A DNA stretch of 5,700 bases from Deltaproteobacteria bacterium RIFOXYA12_FULL_61_11 (GTDB lineage: Bacteria > Bdellovibrionota_F > JAHFAK01 > YA12-FULL-61-11): contig MGSU01000289.1 of assembly GCA_001799195.1 (NCBI GenBank), positions 1 through 5,700 of the forward strand. Direction: 5' to 3'. The notes beneath the pieces were generated by a model that saw only the letters and a program-made list of their open reading frames with translations, was not told the origin of the DNA and made no database searches. Below are positions 1-3,579 of this stretch, one piece after another. Every line of letters begins with the position of its first letter. Within the stretch, counting starts at the first letter, position 1. A program made the translations under genes and the position numbers.

Positions 1-263
1 AGGAGGTACTGCCGAGCGTGGTCGGTACACTGCCAGTAAGCATGTACCAGGGCGCCGTCGTGGTGGCGGCAGGGATGCCGACCTCCAGCGGCGTGGTGGG
101 TGCATGGCTGCACCCCTCTAGCAGGCCGCAGGAAGCAGGCCTGTCAGGCAGGAGGCAAGCGCCGTCGGAGAGTAGCAGGTCGCGGCGGACGCGGGTATTG
201 GTGATCAGGCTCATGGGCGGGAAGCAATGGAAAAATCGGGCCACCCATTTTCCGTTGCAATAG
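1..263. other. Unassigned GC-rich stretch, open on both strands to the left edge
   Basis: No recognisable gene family. On the minus strand a frame runs from an ATG at 214-212 to the window edge (71 codons, beginning MSLITNTRVRRDLLLSDG) and could be the start of a gene going left, but no Shine-Dalgarno sequence precedes it. On the plus strand a frame is open from the left edge to a stop ending at 263; a GTG at 18 lies about 11 bases after a perfect AGGAGG at 1-6. Both readings have GC-rich third positions, so codon bias does not separate them, and neither translation shows a motif, signal peptide or membrane helix that I can name. At most one is likely to be real. Confidence 0.3.
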
Positions 264-476
264 CTTGTTATTTTTATTGTATGCTTGAAAGTGATCGTTC
301 CATTTCGAAAAGGCGATTCGCTCTTATGGGAAAACATTTAATGGGAAAACATTTCGATACGTACGAGCATCCATGCTCTCGACTTTGAAGCACGTCTACG
401 ACAAGGGGTAACGGACTCGCTTTCGCAACCTTTCTGCGGTACGGTCCTCTCTGGGGAACTCGTGTAATGGTCGTCC
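264..476. other. AT-rich intergenic spacer upstream of the small-gene module
   Basis: This spacer separates the unassigned left region from the DUF4258 gene. Positions 255-345 are clearly richer in A and T than the rest of the window, as expected for a promoter zone. The best plus-strand match is TTGCAA at 255-260 with TATGCT at 280-285, but the 19-base spacing is poor. On the minus strand TACAAT (281-276) would suit a gene reading left but lacks a good -35 box. A short perfect inverted repeat, GAGCAT (365-370) and ATGCTC (373-378), could be a small operator. None of these is strong enough to annotate as a promoter. Confidence 0.4.
326..354. repeat. 15-bp tandem duplication, two copies
   Basis: ATGGGAAAACATTTA at 326-340 is followed directly by ATGGGAAAACATTT at 341-354; the fifteenth base differs (A at 340, C at 355). 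It lies in the AT-rich spacer upstream of the DUF4258 gene. It may be a replication-slippage duplication, or paired sites for a regulator of the downstream module. Confidence 0.8.
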
Positions 477-731
477 ATGCTCCCCTTTATCTTGACCCGA
501 CATGCCGAACGTGCCCTCGAGAAGCGCGCCATCGCCCTTTCTTGGGTTGAGAGAGCCATTCTTCAACCGCTACGCTGCGAGGTCGATCGTTTCGAACCGA
601 CCTTGGAACATCGCCTGTGTGTCATCGAAACGAGAGAAAACAGAGTGCTGCGAGTAATTATCGATGCCCGGTCTGTACCGGTGAGAGTTATTACCGCATA
701 TTTTGACAGATCACTGCGAGGTACACTATGA
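477..731 (+). CDS. DUF4258 family small protein, putative toxin-like partner of DUF2283
   Basis: An 84-residue protein that resembles the DUF4258 family in length and pattern. It has an N-terminal TRHAERALEKR block (residues 7-17), then WVERAI with a following Pro (23-31), a central LEHRLCVIE segment (43-51), and a C-terminal LRVIIDARSVPVRVITAYFDR strand pair (58-78, ending in the typical VxTAYFDR). The ATG at 477 is the first possible start after an in-frame TAA at 465-467. Its ribosome site is poor: the nearest purine run, GGGGAA at 453-458, is too far away. The stop codon TGA (729-731) overlaps the ATG of the DUF2283 gene, so the two are translationally coupled. DUF4258 and DUF2283 genes commonly occur side by side. 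A toxin-antitoxin role is my inference from that small, overlapping, paired layout; no biochemical function is established for this protein. Confidence 0.85.
   Translation: MLPFILTRHAERALEKRAIALSWVERAILQPLRCEVDRFEPTLEHRLCVIETRENRVLRVIIDARSVPVRVITAYFDRSLRGTL
718..722 (+). promoter_or_regulatory. Ribosome binding site for the DUF2283 gene
   Basis: GAGGT, five bases before the ATG at 728, inside the end of the DUF4258 gene. It fixes the DUF2283 start and shows that the second gene has a better ribosome site than the first. This would favour higher expression of the second product, as is usual for an antitoxin-like partner. Confidence 0.6.
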
Positions 732-952
732 AGCTCATCGTTGATACGACTGCCGACGCGCTGTACTTGACTCTCGATGAGACCGCGGTGACGGAATCGG
801 TCGAACTGGCCCCTGGCATGATCGCTGACTACGATGCGCGGGGTTTGATCGTGGGTCTGGAGTTGCTGCATCTCTCCCGGCGTAGCCCCGGGATCAACGT
901 GCACCAATTGCTGTTCGAGACTCAAGGTCCGCATGTCCCTGCCAAGAGCTGA
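728..952 (+). CDS. DUF2283 family small protein
   Basis: A 74-residue protein matching the DUF2283 pattern. It starts with the MKxxxDxxADALYLTL block (residues 1-16; the usual Tyr before Asp is Val here), then an acidic spacer TVTESVEL-like turn, then PGMIADYDARGLIVGLELL (29-47), the conserved DYDxxGxxVGxE core, followed by HLS. There is no signal peptide or membrane segment. The ATG overlaps the upstream stop as ATGA and has GAGGT five bases before it. The family is small, acidic, widespread in bacteria and archaea, and uncharacterised. The pairing with DUF4258 suggests a partner, possibly an antitoxin, of the upstream product; that role is inferred. The tail from about residue 52 (RRSPGINVHQ onward) is less family-like. 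Confidence 0.85.
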   Translation: MKLIVDTTADALYLTLDETAVTESVELAPGMIADYDARGLIVGLELLHLSRRSPGINVHQLLFETQGPHVPAKS

Positions 953-1088
953 GCTGGGTGTCTCTGGTCCTCGACGTAGTTCACCCACTTCTCCAACCGA
1001 CTGGATCTTCGGGCATCAAGCAGCGCTGTTGGAAGCCTGGGAACTGGCTCAGCGTCATCAACCCTTGCCCAGGATACCTGAAGTATGA
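933..1088 (+). CDS. Possible small ORF of 51 residues overlapping the DUF2283 gene
   Basis: An ATG at 933 with AAGG at 924-927 (five bases away) opens a 51-codon frame ending in TGA at 1086-1088. The first 20 bases overlap the end of the DUF2283 gene. The N-terminal half is Ser/Pro/Arg-rich and looks unstructured. The second half (residues 23-50) reads DWIFGHQAALLEAWELAQ and then a HQPLPRIPEV tail, an amphipathic helix with a Pro-rich end that looks like real protein. Helices of the LLEAWELA type occur at the C-termini of several small antitoxin-like families, but I cannot assign one. It may be a third member of the module, or the 3' remnant of a lost gene. The last codons lie at the edge of a candidate inserted element (see 1084-1228). 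The family is not recognised. Confidence 0.35.
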   Translation: MSLPRAELGVSGPRRSSPTSPTDWIFGHQAALLEAWELAQRHQPLPRIPEV

Positions 1089-1237
1089 CTTCAGTCTTGG
1101 GTGGATTGCAGGTTGATTATCTCCACATTGGGGTGGCACCGACGGGGGTCCCCCGCCACGCGCAAGGATGAGCATGGTGGGGGTGAGAGGTGACAGGACC
1201 CCTTACCTCGTTAAGACTGAAGAGTTACTACCTGAAG
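1075..1237. mobile_element. Candidate miniature inverted-repeat element (1084-1228) with 9-bp target duplication
   Basis: TACCTGAAG occurs at 1075-1083 and again at 1229-1237, in direct orientation. Just inside these copies is a perfect 10-bp inverted repeat, CTTCAGTCTT at 1089-1098 and AAGACTGAAG at 1213-1222; a looser AGTA match extends it outward. The 145 bp between the direct repeats has no coding content. It holds a G/C-rich hairpin (CGGGGGTCCCCCG at 1143-1155, with outer arms GTGGC 1133-1137 and GCCAC 1155-1159 competing for one G). The pattern fits a small non-autonomous element; 9-bp duplications are within the range made by IS4-type transposases. Weak points: the inverted repeats begin 5 and 6 bases from the ends rather than exactly at them, and a 9-bp direct repeat alone could be chance. 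Confidence 0.35.
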
Positions 1238-1256
1238 CAGAACATGATTGACCTTG

Positions 1257-1287
1257 TGAAAGCGGGTATTCTGAAAGCGGGTATTCT
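1257..1287. repeat. 15-bp tandem duplication, two copies
   Basis: TGAAAGCGGGTATTC at 1257-1271 is repeated exactly at 1272-1286, and the period continues one more base. It lies in non-coding sequence between the candidate miniature element and the transposase remnant. Beyond it, 1288-1430 holds nothing that I recognise in any frame. Confidence 0.85.
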
Positions 1288-1328
1288 CCCCCACCCCCGA
1301 GCAGAGCTGAGTGCAACGGTCGACGAGA

Positions 1329-1523
1329 TCAGACGATAACCGTGTCGAGGAACTGCTTGTTGACCGCGAAGGGGAGGAGGTGCTCGTAGTCTGCGAGGGT
1401 CGAGGCGTGGGGTAGCCGGGAGAACAGGACACTTGTCGGCAGTTGGTCGAGGCGGTAGCGGCCCTTGAGTTCGCGAAACAGAAGCTCAATCTGCCACTGG
1501 AAGCGGTAGACGGCGCCGATCCC
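1329..1523 (-). pseudogene. IS4-family transposase remnant (C-terminal DDE glutamate region)
   Basis: On the minus strand, positions 1523-1431 read GIGAVYRFQWQIELLF followed by RELKGRYRLDQLPTS, which is the block around the catalytic Glu of IS4-family DDE transposases. The family signature Y-(2)-R-(3)-E-(6)-K is present as Y, Q, E, K: the Arg is replaced by Gln (CAG at 1499-1497, one base from CGG). After LPTS the frame continues to a TGA at 1331-1329 but no longer resembles the usual C-terminal continuation. The N-terminal part with the two catalytic Asp residues is absent: upstream the homology stops near 1523, where a different remnant begins. Only about 31 codons of roughly 350-450 survive, so it is inactive. 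No terminal inverted repeat of the parent IS was found. Confidence 0.75.
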
Positions 1524-1603
1524 CGGCTTTGGAGGTACCAGAGGAAGCCGAGGACGGTCAGCAGCATCATGGTGAGGGCGAAGGGGTAGCCGAGGTGTCG
1601 GCC
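1520..1603 (-). pseudogene. Possible CorA-type Mg2+ transporter C-terminal fragment
   Basis: In a minus-strand frame different from the transposase remnant, positions 1597-1520 read HLGYPFALTMMLLTVLGF then LWYLQSRG. This matches the second transmembrane helix and tail of CorA-family magnesium channels: a GYP turn, a hydrophobic helix of about 20 residues, then an aromatic/basic tail that normally ends R-(R/K)-G/K-W-L. Here the reading breaks right after RG, exactly where the IS4-like reading begins (about 1520-1523), so this looks like a breakpoint. An in-frame TGA (1606-1604) cuts it off upstream; one frame over, 1620-1606 reads QPEYV, possibly the degraded MPE segment that precedes GYP in CorA. 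Only about 28 codons remain. A chance hydrophobic reading is the alternative. Confidence 0.45.
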
Positions 1604-1620
1604 TCACGTATTCGGGTTGG

Positions 1621-3579
1621 TCAGCCGTACCAGGGTTCGAGACCGCCTAGGCGGTGGAGCGAGCGGGCCGAGGCAAGGGCGACCGCGGTAGGGTCGCCGA
1701 GGAGGACGAGCTGGCGCTTGGCTCTGGTCAGAGCGGTGAAGAGCACCTCCCGGCAAAGCAGCGCCGAACCGTGGTCCCGGGGTAGTACGAGGAGAACCCG
1801 TTCGTGCTCGGAGCCTTGGCTCTTGTGGACCGTGGCGGCATAGGCCGGGACGCAGCGTTCGAGTAGGACTTCCCCTCCGAGGTGTAGTTCAGGGCCTCGG
1901 GCAAAGGCCGCGAGCGGGGACCCATGCTCGTCGGCGACGACCAGGCCGAGGTCTCCGTTGGCCAGGCCATGTTCCGGCAGATTGACGGTCAGCAGCAAGG
2001 GGAGCCCAGGCCACCAACGCCCGGAGCGCCACTCGGGAGGCCTCCAAGCTTGGGAGAGACGAAGGTTGAGGGTGTCGCAGCCGAGGTCGGTGGTCCGGTG
2101 GAGCGTTAGAACGCGCCGGCCGGCCAGAGCCTCGAAGGCCGAGGCGAGGTCGCCTCCCGCGGTCCAGGCCAGTGCGGCGCTCGTCAGACTGTGATGGAGC
2201 GGCAGCAGCCAGTCGTGGAGCAGGGGGAGCGGTTGGGGGGGATTCACGAGGAAGACCCCGGCCTCGTCATCGCCGGGCAGGGCTTCGCTCCGAGCGCTGT
2301 GCAGCCGGGCCAGGATCGTGGCTTGGTCTCCGGAGCGCACGGCCTCGGCGAGTTCCTGCACGGCGCCGATCGAGCGGTGGGAGCGATTGAGGCGTACGAA
2401 GCGGTCCCGCGAGTTCTGAGGGGTTGCGTTTGCACTGGGATTTTCCGGGAGTTCAAGGGGGCAGGGGAACACCCGACCGGCGAAGCGGAGGAAGGCCTCA
2501 CCGAAGGAAGGGGCGAGGGAGGCCGGGAACAGGTCCGCGGCGATCGTGCCTTCGCCGACGGAGGGGAGCTGCTCGGGGTCGCCGACGAGCACCAGTCGAC
2601 ACCCGGGGCCGACGGCCTCGAGCAGAGCGGCCATCAGCGGCAGGTCCACCATGCTGACCTCGTCCACCACCAGCAGCCGTATCGGAAGGGGGTGGTAGCG
2701 GTTGTGCAGGTAGCCGCCGCGGGGATGGTAGTGCAGCAAGGCATGGAGGGTGCTGGTGGGCACGGCGCGCACGAGGGCGGCCCTGACTGGGTCGAGCCGG
2801 TGGGCGCGCTGTTCCAGGGCCTCGGCCAAGCGGCGGGCGGCCCGACCCGTGGGCGCGGCGAGGGCGACTTCAGAGGGGACTAGGCCCAACCCGAGCATGG
2901 TCTCGACCAACGCGCCGATGACCGTTGTCTTGCCCGTGCCGGGACCGCCCGAGAGCAAGGTCAGCTCCGAGTGTAAGGCCATGGCGATGGCCAGGGCCTG
3001 GCTTCGGTCCAGGGAACTCGCCGGAGCGAGGGCATCGGAGAGTCCCTGCGGCGAGAGAGAGGCCAGTGTTGCCAGCAGTGGGTCGTGTTCGGGCAGGTCC
3101 TTCGCCAGCACGCGGAGCCGAGTTTGCACCTCGCGGTCGAGCAGGTAGTGGCGCTGGAACCACAGCCGGGCTCCCTCAGAGTTGGCCTGGTATACCAGGG
3201 GCCGGTCCGCAGCCGGGGACCGTGCGATCAGAGTAGCGTAGCGTTCCGCGGCGAGGGCGTCTAGGAAATCGGCCGCGGCGGCGCGAGGTTCACGCACCAG
3301 CACGGCCAGGGAGGCAGTCAGGGAGTGCCGGTCCAGGTCGAGACACGGACTGCCTCCGCGCAGGGCCTCGAACAGCATCAAGAGGACCGCCGCGGGTGGG
3401 GCTTCGGGAAGACCCGAGAGGAGGAGCAGGTCTCTGAGGGTGAGGAGGTCTTCCAGTTCCACCCGCACCGGCAGTCGCAGGCCTCCCGCGTCCGGATCCT
3501 CGTGCAGGTGGAAGCGTTGCGGGTCGGGCAAGAAGGAGCGGCGGTCGAGGTGGGCCGGCGCGAGGTCCAAGCGTCTCAT
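1621..3579 (-). CDS. recD: RecD, 5'-3' helicase subunit of exonuclease V (RecBCD)
   Basis: A 652-residue superfamily 1B helicase, near the 608 residues of E. coli RecD. RecD is the fast 5'-3' motor of RecBCD, which unwinds and degrades double-strand ends. An N-terminal RecC-contacting region (1-185) precedes the motor. All motifs are intact: LDRSQALAIAMAL (190-202), Walker A GGPGTGKTT (211-219, Lys217), APTGRAARRL (242-251), TSTLHALL (275-282), Walker B VVDEVSMVD (304-312), LVGDPEQLPSVGEG (331-344), LNRSHRS (397-403), YAATVHKSQGSE (580-591) and FTALTRAKRQLVLLGD (614-629). The ATG at 3579-3577 overlaps the recB stop (ATGA), with a G-rich run upstream as ribosome site, so translation is coupled to recB. 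The frame stays open upstream to 3945, but that part is inside recB and is not RecD-like. It ends RLGGLEPWYG; no clear terminator follows. Confidence 0.96.
   Translation of the reverse strand: MRRLDLAPAHLDRRSFLPDPQRFHLHEDPDAGGLRLPVRVELEDLLTLRDLLLLSGLPEAPPAAVLLMLFEALRGGSPCLDLDRHSLTASLAVLVREPRAAAADFLDALAAERYATLIARSPAADRPLVYQANSEGARLWFQRHYLLDREVQTRLRVLAKDLPEHDPLLATLASLSPQGLSDALAPASSLDRSQALAIAMALHSELTLLSGGPGTGKTTVIGALVETMLGLGLVPSEVALAAPTGRAARRLAEALEQRAHRLDPVRAALVRAVPTSTLHALLHYHPRGGYLHNRYHPLPIRLLVVDEVSMVDLPLMAALLEAVGPGCRLVLVGDPEQLPSVGEGTIAADLFPASLAPSFGEAFLRFAGRVFPCPLELPENPSANATPQNSRDRFVRLNRSHRSIGAVQELAEAVRSGDQATILARLHSARSEALPGDDEAGVFLVNPPQPLPLLHDWLLPLHHSLTSAALAWTAGGDLASAFEALAGRRVLTLHRTTDLGCDTLNLRLSQAWRPPEWRSGRWWPGLPLLLTVNLPEHGLANGDLGLVVADEHGSPLAAFARGPELHLGGEVLLERCVPAYAATVHKSQGSEHERVLLVLPRDHGSALLCREVLFTALTRAKRQLVLLGDPTAVALASARSLHRLGGLEPWYG

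Noticed and set aside
255-285. TTGCAA with TATGCT as a sigma-70 promoter
   Set aside because: The spacing is 19 bases and both boxes match only four of six positions; it is also nearly 200 bases from the first gene.
955-987. Inverted repeat TGGGTG/CACCCA after the DUF2283 gene as a terminator
   Set aside because: The stem is only 6 bp with a 21-base loop and no T-run follows.
563-988. A 141-codon open frame on the minus strand
   Set aside because: It is antisense to the DUF4258 and DUF2283 genes, which match their families in length, start and overlap.
955-1088. Minus-strand stop-free reading containing EKWVNYVEDQRHP
   Set aside because: It has no start codon and is the complement of the plus-strand 51-codon ORF, which has a start and a ribosome site.
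2191-2883. A 230-codon open frame on the plus strand
   Set aside because: It lies antisense to the conserved motor domain of recD and its composition (Gly, Glu, Val-rich, no motif) is that of a shadow frame in GC-rich DNA.
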